NCBI GenBank assembly: GCA_942636505.2
Contig: CALOGB020000056.1
Span: 434,001 to 498,000 of the forward strand
DNA: 64,000 nucleotides
Source of the DNA: an uncultured bacterium
Lineage (GTDB): Bacteria > Pseudomonadota > Alphaproteobacteria > Sphingomonadales > Sphingomonadaceae
Reading direction: 5' to 3'
The notes under the pieces are model-generated. The model saw nothing but the letters and a program-made list of their open reading frames with translations, was not told where the DNA came from and searched no databases. Positions 37,639-46,441 of this stretch are shown in pieces. The translations under genes and the position numbers were made by a program. The number at the start of each line of letters is the position of its first letter. Within the stretch, counting starts at the first letter, position 1.

Positions 37639-38555
37639 TGGATTTTTCCAAAATAGGCCAAGATCAGGCGTTTGGCTTCGGCCCAAGCGGGCGTTTCCGG
37701 CGCGATCAGTTCGACATGGCCGGTCGCCGGGATCGTGTGGAGCGTGGCGGTGTCGCCGGCAGCGTTGGCCTTGGCGATATAGTCGGTCGCCATGACGAAT
37801 GGGATGATCCGGTCTTCGCGGCCGTTGATCAGGTCCTGCTTCACGCTGAGCGGCAGCACGCGCGGGACCGAGGTGTCGGCGTAGACGTCTGGATGCTGCG
37901 GCGTGGGCGTGCCGACCAGTTTCGCGACGACTTCGGTGCCGCAGCCATTGTCGGCGTTGGTCGCGGTGGTTTCGAGGTCGGGGAGACCGCCGAGGCTGAT
38001 GACGTGGCGGATGCGGAGCGGGTGCGCGGTATGGAGCGCGCTCGACGCGGGAAGTTTGGGGCGGGTGGCTAGCCAAAGCGCGAGGTGGCCACCGGCCGAG
38101 TGACCGATCGCGAGCACGCGGCGCGTGTCCAGGTTGAACGTCTTGGCGCTGACCTTGAGTTGATCGGCGGCCTTGGCAGCGTCCGCGAACGTGCCGGGAT
38201 AGCCGCCGCCGGTGCGGTCGACGCCGCGATAGTCGATGTTCCAGACCGCGACGCCGGCGTTGCGAAGGTCGTCGGCGATCCAGTTCATCAGGCTGCGATC
38301 GGCGATGCTCGTCGTCCAGCAGCCGCCATGGACCATCACGACCACCGGGAACGGCCCCTTGGCCTTGCCCTCAGGAAGCCAGACATCGACCTTCTGCATC
38401 TCGTCGGTGCCGTAAACGATAGTCGCATCGGACGTCGGCTTCGGCCGCTTCGTCAGGTCGGGCCAGGTCAGCAGCTTGGGCGGCGGCGAAGCAGGCGTTT
38501 GCGCCACGGCGGACGTGGACATCGCGGCAAGCGCGAGAAAGGCAAGGCGGATCAT
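37635..38555 (-). CDS. Secreted alpha/beta hydrolase with HGGxW motif, possible kynurenine formamidase-like
   Basis: 306 residues from the ATG at 38555. A signal peptide (MIRLAFLALAAMSTSAVAQ) precedes an alpha/beta hydrolase fold: HGGCW (76-80), nucleophile Ser153 in GHSAGG, an Asp in GREDRIIPF and a His in TGHVELI. HGGxW is the oxyanion motif of the carboxylesterase-like kynurenine formamidases, and the stop overlaps the kynureninase start, so a role in the same pathway is plausible. The signal peptide argues for a periplasmic enzyme, so a general esterase remains possible. Confidence 0.8.
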   Translation of the reverse strand: MIRLAFLALAAMSTSAVAQTPASPPPKLLTWPDLTKRPKPTSDATIVYGTDEMQKVDVWLPEGKAKGPFPVVVMVHGGCWTTSIADRSLMNWIADDLRNAGVAVWNIDYRGVDRTGGGYPGTFADAAKAADQLKVSAKTFNLDTRRVLAIGHSAGGHLALWLATRPKLPASSALHTAHPLRIRHVISLGGLPDLETTATNADNGCGTEVVAKLVGTPTPQHPDVYADTSVPRVLPLSVKQDLINGREDRIIPFVMATDYIAKANAAGDTATLHTIPATGHVELIAPETPAWAEAKRLILAYFGKIQ

Positions 38556-38679
38556 ACGGTTGGTGTAGCGGGCTCGATCGACCGCGTCATGCGGGCATAT
38601 CGTCGTGATCGAACGTGCAGGACGCGTCGTTGCGTTCATGCTTTGATCGTTTCGTTCCCGGCTGCTATCGCTGCGCGCA

Positions 38680-40929
38680 ATGGCCACCGATTTTAAAGAT
38701 CCGTTCGACTCCATCGTCGACGCCCCCTTCGACAGCGCGCTGTCAGAGCGGTATCTCGTCTATGCCTTGTCGACGATCACCGCGCGGTCGCTGCCCGACG
38801 TACGCGACGGGATGAAGCCGGTGCATCGGCGCCTGCTCTGGGCGATGCGGCTGCTCAAGCTCGACCCGGCGCAAGGGTACAAGAAGTGCGCGCGTGTCGT
38901 CGGCGACGTCATCGGCAAATATCATCCGCACGGCGACCAGTCGGTCTACGACGCGATGGTGCGCTTGGCGCAGTCGTTCGCGATGCGCTATCCGCTGGTC
39001 GACGGGCAGGGCAATTTCGGCAACATCGACGGCGATAACGCGGCCGCCTACCGTTATACCGAAGCGCGGCTGACGCAGGTCGCGATCGACCTGATGGACG
39101 GGCTCGACGAGGACGCGGTCGCGTATCGCCCGACCTATAATGGCGAGGATCACGAGCCAGAGCTGTTCCCCGGGCTGTTTCCGAACCTGCTAGCGAACGG
39201 CGCGAGCGGGATCGCGGTCGGCATGGCGACGAGCATCCCACCGCACAACGCGGCCGAGTTGCTGGAGGCGGCGATCGTCCTGATCGATACGCCCGACGCG
39301 GACGATGCGGCGATCCTGGAACACGTGAAGGGGCCCGATTTTCCGACCGGCGGGCTGGTGGTCGATCCGCCCGCCGTCATCCGCGAATCCTATGCGACCG
39401 GGCGCGGCGGGTTCCGCGTCCGCGCGCGCTGGGAGACCGAGCGGGAGAAGGGCGGCGGCTGGCAACTGATCGTCACGGAGATCCCGTACGGCGTTCAGAA
39501 GGGCAAGCTGATCGAGCAGATCGCCGACCTCATCAACGCCAAGCGCCTGCCGATCCTCGCCGACGTGCGCGACGAATCGGATACCGAGATCCGGATCGTG
39601 CTCGAACCGCGCAGTCGCACGGTCGATCCGCAGATACTGATGGACGGGCTGTTCCGGCTGACCGATCTCGAGACGCGGATCAGCCTCAACCTCAACGTGC
39701 TCGACAAGGACCGCACGCCGCGCGTGATGTCGTTGCGCGAGGCGCTTGCGGCGTGGGTCGATCACCAGTTCGTCGTGTTGCGCAGGCGTACCGAGCACCG
39801 GCTGGCGAAGATCGCCGACCGGGTCGAACTGCTCGACGGCTATCTGATCGCGTACCTCAATCTCGACCGCGTGATCGAGATCATCCGCACCGAGGATGAG
39901 CCGAAAAAGGTGATGATTGCCGAGTTCGCGCTTACCGATCGCCAGGCCGAGGCGATCCTCAACATGCGGCTGCGGTCGCTCAGGCGGCTCGAAGAGTTCG
40001 AGATCAAGACCGAGCGTGACAAGCTCGACAAGGAGCAGGCGACGCTCGCCGCCTTGCTCGCCGATCCGAAGAAGCAGCGTGCGCGGATGAAGCGCGACAT
40101 GGCGAAGATCCGCGATCGATACGGTCTGGAGACCCCGCTCGGCAAACGACGCACGACGATCGAGGAGCATGCTCCGACCCGCGACATCCCGCTCGAGGCG
40201 ATGATCGAGCGCGAGCCGATTACCGTGATCCTGTCGCAGCGTGGCTGGATCCGGGCGATGAAGGGGCACAACGATCTGGCGAGCCCGGAGGCGCTGAAGT
40301 TCAAGGAGGGCGACGGCCCGGCCTATGCATTCCATGCGCAGACCACCGACAAGCTGTTGCTCGCAGCGGAGAACGGGCGCTTCTACACGTTGGCGGCGGA
40401 CAAGCTGCCGGGCGGGCGCGGGTTCGGCGAGCCGGTGCGCGCGATGATCGACCTCGACGGCAGCATCGGGATCGTCGCGTTGCTGCCGGCGAGCAAGCAT
40501 CCCAAGCTCCTGGTGGTGGCAACCGACGGGCGTGGCTTCTCGGTGAGTTCGGCAGAAGTCGTTGCCGAGACGCGCAAGGGAAAAACGGTGATGACGCCGC
40601 GACCGGGTGCGCAATTGAAGATCGTCCGGCCGATCGGGCCGAACGACGACTACGTCGCGGCGATCGGCGACAATCGGAAGATGCTGGTGTTCCCGCTCGC
40701 CGAACTGGTCGAGATGACGCGCGGGCAGGGGCTCCAGCTGCAGCGCTATCGCGACGGTGGACTTGCCGACGCGATCACGTTCGTCTTTGCCGAAGGGCTC
40801 AGCTGGGCGATGGGCGGCGGCACCGGCCGCACTCGGACCGAATCGGACCTTGGCCCTTGGCGCGCTGCCCGCGGAGCCGCCGGGCGGATGCCGCCGACGG
40901 GCTTTCCGCGCGATAATCGGTTCGGATAA
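38680..40929 (+). CDS. parC: DNA topoisomerase IV subunit A
   Basis: 749 residues; decatenating type-II topoisomerase, pairing with ParE, which is not in the window. The breakage-reunion domain has catalytic Tyr126 in [11 protein letters not shown] and the [17 protein letters not shown] quinolone-region motif. The residue aligned with E. coli ParC Ser80 is Gln87. The C-terminus is shorter than GyrA's and lacks a full GyrA box, so ParC rather than GyrA. The stop overlaps the next ATG by one base (TAATG). Confidence 0.95.
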   Translation: MATDFKDPFDSIVDAPFDSALSERYLVYALSTITARSLPDVRDGMKPVHRRLLWAMRLLKLDPAQGYKKCARVVGDVIGKYHPHGDQSVYDAMVRLAQSFAMRYPLVDGQGNFGNIDGDNAAAYRYTEARLTQVAIDLMDGLDEDAVAYRPTYNGEDHEPELFPGLFPNLLANGASGIAVGMATSIPPHNAAELLEAAIVLIDTPDADDAAILEHVKGPDFPTGGLVVDPPAVIRESYATGRGGFRVRARWETEREKGGGWQLIVTEIPYGVQKGKLIEQIADLINAKRLPILADVRDESDTEIRIVLEPRSRTVDPQILMDGLFRLTDLETRISLNLNVLDKDRTPRVMSLREALAAWVDHQFVVLRRRTEHRLAKIADRVELLDGYLIAYLNLDRVIEIIRTEDEPKKVMIAEFALTDRQAEAILNMRLRSLRRLEEFEIKTERDKLDKEQATLAALLADPKKQRARMKRDMAKIRDRYGLETPLGKRRTTIEEHAPTRDIPLEAMIEREPITVILSQRGWIRAMKGHNDLASPEALKFKEGDGPAYAFHAQTTDKLLLAAENGRFYTLAADKLPGGRGFGEPVRAMIDLDGSIGIVALLPASKHPKLLVVATDGRGFSVSSAEVVAETRKGKTVMTPRPGAQLKIVRPIGPNDDYVAAIGDNRKMLVFPLAELVEMTRGQGLQLQRYRDGGLADAITFVFAEGLSWAMGGGTGRTRTESDLGPWRAARGAAGRMPPTGFPRDNRFG

Positions 40930-42668
40930 TGGATGAGAAAGGCCCCATTCAGGGTCCTTCAGAGCCTCTTAACGAACCCGCGGTACCGGGGAGCATGCCA
41001 TCGACCGCCCTCGAACAGACTGCAAAGCCGATCGTGACGAGTGATATGGTCGCACGCGGGCTTGAACTCGTGCCGATCCCCGCGGTTCATATCGTCCTGA
41101 ACGCGGGGCAACTCGAGCTGTTCGCGATGAATCGCGCGTATCGTCTGGCGGGGTTCGGCGTCGTTGCGGAACGATCGCCGATGATCGCCGAGCTCGGCGA
41201 CCGGATCCGGGCGTTTCTCGGGTCGGAGCAGATCAGGTCCGACTTCGATTGGGTCCTGGGCGACGAGATTGACTGCCGCCATTACCGCGTCACGATCGCA
41301 CGATCCGATCCCATATTCCGCGAACGGTGTACGATCAGTTTCATCGACCTGACGTCGCAGGTCCAGACCGAGCGCAGTCTGCGTCGCGAGATGACGACCG
41401 ACAGCCTGACGGGACTGTTGAACCGGGAAGGGTTCGCGGACCTGATCGAGGAGCTCGAAGACCATACGGTCAGGGCCGTGCTGGCGATCGATCTCGATCG
41501 GTTCGGCCGGCTGAACTCGTGCCTGGGCTCGCTGGCGGGTGACGAATTGCTGATCACGGTGGCGCGTCGGATCAAGGGTGCGTTGCGCGCGCGCGACACG
41601 CTGGCGCGGATCGGTGGGAATCAATTCGGTATCCTGATATCGATCGATCAGGATCGTGAGGAGGCGCAGGCGCTCGCCGAGCGGATCCACCGGACGTTGC
41701 AAACGCCGTTCCGGTTGACCGATTACGAGATCAACGTCGAATGCTCGGTTGGGATCGCCTTTGGTGCCGATGAGTCCGGCGACAATGTCGATCTGGTCCG
41801 CCACGCGCAGTTTGCGGTCAAACGCGCTAAGGTGAGTGGTCGCGCCGAGTTCTACCAGGTCCAGGATTTCGCAATCGCCCGCGCGCAATTCGGCATGGAG
41901 ACCGCGCTCCGCCGTGCGATCGAGCACCGCGACTTGCGGCTGGCGTATCAGCCGATCTGCGACTTGACGACCGGCCGGATCGTGTCGTTCGAAGCGCTGG
42001 CGCGTTGGACCGATAAGGATGGCCGCGAACATTCGCCCACCGAATTCATCGCGGTCGCCGAGGAATCGGGGTTGATCGTGCCGCTGGGGCGATGGGCGAT
42101 CGAGGAAGCGGCGCAGACGCTGGCGCGCTGGGACACTGCGAACGGCGGACCGTGCGGCGTGAGGCTCGCCGTCAACCTGTCGGCGATCCAGTTGCAGCGC
42201 GATGCGATCGCCCCGGTGTTGCAGGCCGCGCTGGACTCGACGGGGCTGTCGGGGGATCGGTTCACGCTCGAACTGACCGAGAGCGCGATCGTCTCGGATC
42301 CCGACCGGATCGCCGGGACGATGCACGCGCTGAAGGCGCTCGGGACGAACCTGGCGATGGACGATTTCGGCACCGGGTATTCGAACCTCGCCTATCTCCA
42401 GAAGCTGCCGATCGACATTCTCAAGATCGACCGAAGCTTCGTGACGGGCATGCTGGCGGACCGCGACAAGGTGTCTATCGTCCGCGCTATCCTCAGTCTC
42501 GCGCAGGCACTGGGGATGCGGACGACGGCCGAGGGGGTCGAGACGCATGAATTGTCCCAGACGCTCGCGGCGCTGGGGTGCACGTACGGGCAGGGCTATT
42601 TCTATGCACGACCGCTGGAGCCGGATGCGGCGTATGCGATGATCAACTCTATAACTGCTACGAACTGA
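40929..42668 (+). CDS. GGDEF/EAL protein with degenerate GGDEF (c-di-GMP phosphodiesterase)
   Basis: 579 residues. An N-terminal PAS-like part (~40-150) is followed by a GGDEF domain (~155-310) and an EAL domain (~320-575). The GGDEF active-site signature is GGNQF (229-233), so cyclase activity is probably lost. The EAL residues (FEALARW at 354-360, DDFGTGYSNLAYLQKLPIDILKID) look complete, so it is likely a phosphodiesterase that lowers c-di-GMP. It begins within the parC stop, suggesting coupled translation. No membrane helix. Confidence 0.92.
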   Translation: MDEKGPIQGPSEPLNEPAVPGSMPSTALEQTAKPIVTSDMVARGLELVPIPAVHIVLNAGQLELFAMNRAYRLAGFGVVAERSPMIAELGDRIRAFLGSEQIRSDFDWVLGDEIDCRHYRVTIARSDPIFRERCTISFIDLTSQVQTERSLRREMTTDSLTGLLNREGFADLIEELEDHTVRAVLAIDLDRFGRLNSCLGSLAGDELLITVARRIKGALRARDTLARIGGNQFGILISIDQDREEAQALAERIHRTLQTPFRLTDYEINVECSVGIAFGADESGDNVDLVRHAQFAVKRAKVSGRAEFYQVQDFAIARAQFGMETALRRAIEHRDLRLAYQPICDLTTGRIVSFEALARWTDKDGREHSPTEFIAVAEESGLIVPLGRWAIEEAAQTLARWDTANGGPCGVRLAVNLSAIQLQRDAIAPVLQAALDSTGLSGDRFTLELTESAIVSDPDRIAGTMHALKALGTNLAMDDFGTGYSNLAYLQKLPIDILKIDRSFVTGMLADRDKVSIVRAILSLAQALGMRTTAEGVETHELSQTLAALGCTYGQGYFYARPLEPDAAYAMINSITATN

Positions 42669-42695
42669 CTGGCGCCCACGCCGGCTCACAACGGG

Positions 42696-43874
42696 TTAGG
42701 CGGAAACCTCCGCCACCAGTCCGTCGGCGATGACCGCCACGCGCTCGGCGCCCGGAAACCCTTCCGAGATCCACTGCGTCTCGACCCGGCGCAGCATCGC
42801 AGCCACGTCCGGCCCCTTGCGAAGTCCGCGCTCGACCAGTGCCCCGCCGGAGAACGGGAATGCAGGCGGCGTCCAGTCCTTGATTGCGGACACGTCTTCG
42901 CCAGCGATGAGCAGACGGTCGACCGCGCCCGACACGCCGACGCGATAGGCCAAGGCTAGCGGGCCTTCCTCACCGGGTCCCGCAGTGGCAGCCATGAGGC
43001 GCTTGCGGTCGACGTTCGACAGCTTCAGCCGCGCTCCGACGGCTTCAGCGGCGGCAGGCGCGATCGCCACGGCGAGGCGGCGGATCGGGTCCGGTGCGAT
43101 GCCAGCGTTCGTCTCGCGCTCGGCCAGCACGCCAAGACGCGCCGCTCCCTGGGCATCGATCTCTGGCAATACCGCGCGGAAGATGCCGCGTTCGACCATC
43201 AGCGTGACGACGGGCACGGCGTTGGCGGCGAGCAGCAGTTTTAGGACTTCGCTCGCCACGCGTTCACGGGACAGCGCCATCAGGTCGTTCGCGCGCGCGG
43301 TGCAAGCATCAAGGCCGGCTTGGTCGATCGCGGTGCCGAACCGCGCGTGGAAGCGGAAGAAGCGGAGGATGCGCAGGTGATCCTCGGCGATCCGCTGCAA
43401 CGGGTCGCCGATGAAGCGCACGCGCCGAGCCGCGAGGTCGTCGAGGCCGCCGAAATAATCGAAGATCTCGCCGGTCGCGGGATCGGCGTAGAGCGCGTTC
43501 ATCGTGAAGTCGCGGCGCGCCGCGTCTTCGCGCCAGTCGTCGGTATAGGCGATGATCGCGTGGCGGCCGTCGGTCGAGACGTCGCGGCGCAGCGTCGTCA
43601 CCTCGACCGGACCTGCGGGGGTGACTGCCGTGATCGTACCGTGCGCCAGGCCGGTCGGGACGGCCTTGATCCGCGCATCCTGGAGTCGCTCGATCACCTC
43701 CTGCGGGGGCAGGCGCGTGGCAATGTCGACATCGGCGACGTCGATCCCGAGCAGCGTGTCGCGCACCGCGCCACCGACGAAGCGCGATTCGCCCTCCGCC
43801 GCGCCGAGAACTTTCGTCAGTGCCTCGAGGCCGTCCCGTTCGCGCCACGGCGCCGCCGGGAGTATCAAGACCAC
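42696..43874 (-). CDS. tRNA nucleotidyltransferase (CCA-adding or poly(A)-polymerase family)
   Basis: 392 residues from a GTG at 43874 that overlaps the NUDIX stop; a TTG at 43868 is an alternative. Class-II nucleotidyltransferase: FVGGAVRDTLLGIDVADVDIA holds the G-x-x-R and two catalytic Asp, followed by RRDFTMNALY and ERVASEVLKLL. It would complete the tRNA 3' CCA; the same family includes poly(A) polymerases, so the split is not certain. Operon with NUDIX and DUF1285. Confidence 0.92.
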   Translation of the reverse strand: MVLILPAAPWRERDGLEALTKVLGAAEGESRFVGGAVRDTLLGIDVADVDIATRLPPQEVIERLQDARIKAVPTGLAHGTITAVTPAGPVEVTTLRRDVSTDGRHAIIAYTDDWREDAARRDFTMNALYADPATGEIFDYFGGLDDLAARRVRFIGDPLQRIAEDHLRILRFFRFHARFGTAIDQAGLDACTARANDLMALSRERVASEVLKLLLAANAVPVVTLMVERGIFRAVLPEIDAQGAARLGVLAERETNAGIAPDPIRRLAVAIAPAAAEAVGARLKLSNVDRKRLMAATAGPGEEGPLALAYRVGVSGAVDRLLIAGEDVSAIKDWTPPAFPFSGGALVERGLRKGPDVAAMLRRVETQWISEGFPGAERVAVIADGLVAEVSA

Positions 43875-44461
43875 CTCAGGCGGCGCGCGAGGTTGACGAT
43901 CATCGCTGCGGTCGCACCCCAGATACGGCGCTCGTTCCACATGATCTCGTAATAATGCCGGTCGTGGCCCTGCCATTCGAGCGTCGCCTCGACATGGTTC
44001 GCCTCGTCGAGCAGGAACGCGAGCGGGACTTCGAAAACGCTGGCGACTTCCGCCTCGCTCGGTGTGAAGACCAAGTCGGGCGGAATTATGCCGATCACCG
44101 GCGTCACCTGGAACCCGGTGACGGTGCGATAACTGTCGGCCTCGCCGATCACCTGGACCTTGTCGCGGGGGAGGGCGATCTCCTCCTCGGCCTCGCGCAG
44201 CGCGGCGGTCACGACGTCCTCGCCGGGGTCGATCCGGCCGCCGGGAAACGCGATCTGGCCGGGGTGGCGGCTCATCGTGTCGGTACGCTGCGTCAGGATC
44301 ACGCCGGGATCGGCGCGGTCGGTCACCGCGATCAGCACCGCGGCGGGGAGCAGCGTGTCGGCGGCGGTCAGATCGCCGTCATGCTGGTCGCCTGTCAGCA
44401 AAATCATGTGCGACCCGGCGCCCTTCGCCAGCGCCGCGGTCATCCGTTCCGTCAGGCTCAC
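43865..44461 (-). CDS. NUDIX hydrolase, CoA pyrophosphatase-like
   Basis: 198 residues from a GTG at 44461 that overlaps the DUF1285 stop (GTGA). The NUDIX box is complete, GGRIDPGEDVVTAALREAEEEIAL, preceded by LTQRTDTMSRHPGQIAFP, which is the UPF0035 signature of enzymes that hydrolyse CoA and its derivatives. In-frame sequence further upstream belongs to the DUF1285 gene. Middle gene of a three-gene overlapping operon. Confidence 0.92.
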   Translation of the reverse strand: MSLTERMTAALAKGAGSHMILLTGDQHDGDLTAADTLLPAAVLIAVTDRADPGVILTQRTDTMSRHPGQIAFPGGRIDPGEDVVTAALREAEEEIALPRDKVQVIGEADSYRTVTGFQVTPVIGIIPPDLVFTPSEAEVASVFEVPLAFLLDEANHVEATLEWQGHDRHYYEIMWNERRIWGATAAMIVNLARRLRWS

Positions 44462-45036
44462 GCGGCAGGCTCCAGCGGAAAGAACGCGCCGTTGCTCCAC
44501 AGGCCTGCTGGCGTCGCGTCGTCGGCGATCGCGCGCTCGGCGAGTTCGTAATAGACCGAGCGGACGACGAGCGCCTCCATCCCGCCGCGAACGGCGAGAT
44601 ACGGGCGCGGACCGCCATCTCCGTCGGTCGTGCCCTCGACGAAGCGCAGCGGATGCTCCGGCCCCGCCGTAACGAGGTCGCCGGTATTGAGCCGGAAGGC
44701 GAGCTTCGCATCGCGACCGCTGCCCTCGGCCTTCATCTCGACCGCAATGAACGGCGCGTCCTCGACCTCGATATCGAGTTTCTCGACGGGCGTGACGAGG
44801 ACGTGGCTGCCGTCCGGCTCGCGGCGCAGGATGGTCGAGAACAGCCGGACCATCGCCGGGCGGCCGATCGGCGAGCCCTGGTGATACCAGGTGCCGTCGC
44901 GCGCGATCCGCATCTCGCTGTCGCCGCAGTGTGTCGGGTTCCATTTCTCGACCGGCGGGAGCTTGGCCTCTTCGACGAGCTTCGCGATTTCGGCGAGACT
45001 GAGCGAGGCGATATCGGGGATGGCATCCATGGGCAT
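44458..45036 (-). CDS. DUF1285 domain protein
   Basis: 192 residues (a start two codons later is also possible). The DUF1285 pattern is clear: VEKWNPTHCGDSEMRIARDGTWYHQGSPIGRPAMVRLFSTILRR near residues 28-71 and FVEG/YLAVRGGMEALVVRSVYYEL toward the end. Soluble, probably two beta-rich domains. Function unknown; the family is commonly beside the CoA-pyrophosphatase and tRNA nucleotidyltransferase genes in alphaproteobacteria, as here. A 43-base gap to the GNAT gene. Confidence 0.9.
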   Translation of the reverse strand: MPMDAIPDIASLSLAEIAKLVEEAKLPPVEKWNPTHCGDSEMRIARDGTWYHQGSPIGRPAMVRLFSTILRREPDGSHVLVTPVEKLDIEVEDAPFIAVEMKAEGSGRDAKLAFRLNTGDLVTAGPEHPLRFVEGTTDGDGGPRPYLAVRGGMEALVVRSVYYELAERAIADDATPAGLWSNGAFFPLEPAA

Positions 45037-45079
45037 GGCGGCGGACTAGGCGGGCAGGGGGCGGAGGTAAAGCGGTGGC

Positions 45080-45613
45080 TTATGCGGATGCGGCGGCCGG
45101 CATGGTCTCGGCAACGTGGGGACCGAGCATGCCGGTGCTGTCCGGTACGGCATCGCCGCGCGCGAGCAGGCGGTGGCGCTCGACCGGACCGGGGGCGGCC
45201 CAGCGTGCGGTGCGCTCGGCGGAGAAGCCGAAGAACCGGCCGTAATAGTCGGGGTCGCCGATCAGCATGAGCGCATCGTCGAGCCCCGTAACGGCGGCCG
45301 CATCGAGCGCTTGCGTCATAAGGCGACGACCGATGCCATCGCCTTGATGGTCGGGTACCACGGCGACCGGGCCGACCATGATCAGCGGAAACAGTCTGTC
45401 GTCGTCGACCAGCGCAATCGGCCAGCACTGGATCGAGCCAACCAGCACGCCATCCTCGACCGCGGCGAAGCTGAGCGCGGCGACCGGCTTCGTGCCACCG
45501 CGGATCGTGTACGCGGTTCGCGCGAACCGATCCGGGCCAAAAGCGGCATCGAGCAGCATCTCGACCGCTGTCGGGTTGATGCTGGCCAGGGGAACGAGAG
45601 TGATCAACGGCAT
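45080..45613 (-). CDS. GNAT-family N-acetyltransferase
   Basis: 177 residues from the ATG at 45613. Acetyl-CoA loop VVPDHQGDGIGRRLMTQAL is a standard GNAT motif A, preceded by the typical V-x-VGPVAV strand. The late GDPDYYGRFFGF segment is that of YhbS-type GNATs. Substrate unknown. In-frame sequence before the ATG does not look coding. Divergent from folB across ~155 bases. Confidence 0.9.
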   Translation of the reverse strand: MPLITLVPLASINPTAVEMLLDAAFGPDRFARTAYTIRGGTKPVAALSFAAVEDGVLVGSIQCWPIALVDDDRLFPLIMVGPVAVVPDHQGDGIGRRLMTQALDAAAVTGLDDALMLIGDPDYYGRFFGFSAERTARWAAPGPVERHRLLARGDAVPDSTGMLGPHVAETMPAAASA

Positions 45614-45767
45614 CTCCGGCCCGGACTGCGCCGCGTACGCGCGGGAAGGGCAGCGCGCTTTAGCCGTGGCGACGCTGAACGCAAGGATAACCGGATCGAC
45701 GCTCGGGCGACCCGGCGCGCTAACGGTGTGACTTTCATCTCGCGGTGCGTCTGCTAGAGGCGCGCAG

Positions 45768-46139
45768 ATGGAAGACAGTCTCCAACTCGAAGTCCACGAT
45801 CTCGAAGTGCAGGTCCTGACCGGCATCTATTCGGAGGAGACGCATCTGCCACAGCCGCTGCGGATTTCTCTCACCGTGGATATGGTCTGCCCGAGACACT
45901 TCGCGCCGGATACGCCGTTGTCGGCATCCAAGAATTATCTCGATCTGAAGAACGCCGCGACCACCGCGCTGCCGCCCGGCGTGCATTTCACGCTGATCGA
46001 GGGCGTTGCGGATCATATCTGCGAGACGTTGTTCCTGCAGGATGCGCGCGTCCTGCGGGTGATGGTCAAGATCGTGAAGCTCGCGATCGCCGAAGCCGAC
46101 GAGGCGATCGGCGTGACCCTCATCCGACATCGCCGCTGA
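45768..46139 (+). CDS. folB: Dihydroneopterin aldolase (FolB-like)
   Basis: 123 residues. T-fold pterin enzyme: the opening LEVHDLEVQVLTGIYSEETH and TLIEGVADHICETLF match the family. It splits dihydroneopterin to hydroxymethyl-dihydropterin and glycolaldehyde in folate synthesis. FolX-type epimerases look similar, so the exact activity is an inference. The next gene, a mini-SDR, starts 4 bases after the stop. Confidence 0.88.
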   Translation: MEDSLQLEVHDLEVQVLTGIYSEETHLPQPLRISLTVDMVCPRHFAPDTPLSASKNYLDLKNAATTALPPGVHFTLIEGVADHICETLFLQDARVLRVMVKIVKLAIAEADEAIGVTLIRHRR

Positions 46140-46143
46140 TCGC

Positions 46144-46419
46144 ATGCTGCTGTCGCTGGAGCCGGGCGGGGACATCGCGGCGCTCGTCCGTGGCGCGATC
46201 AGCGAATCGCGGGTCGTGTTGATCCCCGCGAACCTCGATCCGCTGACGATGGCGCAAGCGAGGGCGGCGATCGGCCCCCTCGCGATCGAGTTGGCGCCAG
46301 CGGTTCGCGTGAATGCGGTGGCACCGGCCGAGGCGGCTCGACACGCAGATGTAGATGCCGCGGTAGCGTTTCTCGAGCAGGCGCGCTCCACGACCGGACA
46401 ATTACTGGCCGTCGGCTAG
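46144..46419 (+). CDS. Truncated SDR-like (Rossmann remnant) protein
   Basis: 91 residues. It has no complete cofactor motif or YxxxK. The middle LAIELAPAVRVNAVAPAEA and the end TTGQLLAVG match the last third of a short-chain dehydrogenase (LAxELAPxIRVNAVAPG ... TTGQVLAVDGG). The first ~30 residues (SEPGGDIAALVRGAISESRVVLIPAN) look like a strand-helix unit. Four bases after folB, so co-transcribed. In many genomes folB lies beside a full pteridine-reductase-like SDR, so this may be a shrunken descendant, but function is unknown. An upstream frameshifted remainder is not visible. Confidence 0.7.
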   Translation: MLLSLEPGGDIAALVRGAISESRVVLIPANLDPLTMAQARAAIGPLAIELAPAVRVNAVAPAEAARHADVDAAVAFLEQARSTTGQLLAVG

Positions 46420-46441
46420 CCCGCGCGCTTCCGAGGGTAGT

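Noticed and set aside
39190..40614. 474-codon open frame on the minus strand
   Set aside because: Antisense to parC, whose active-site residues are intact; no family features in this frame.
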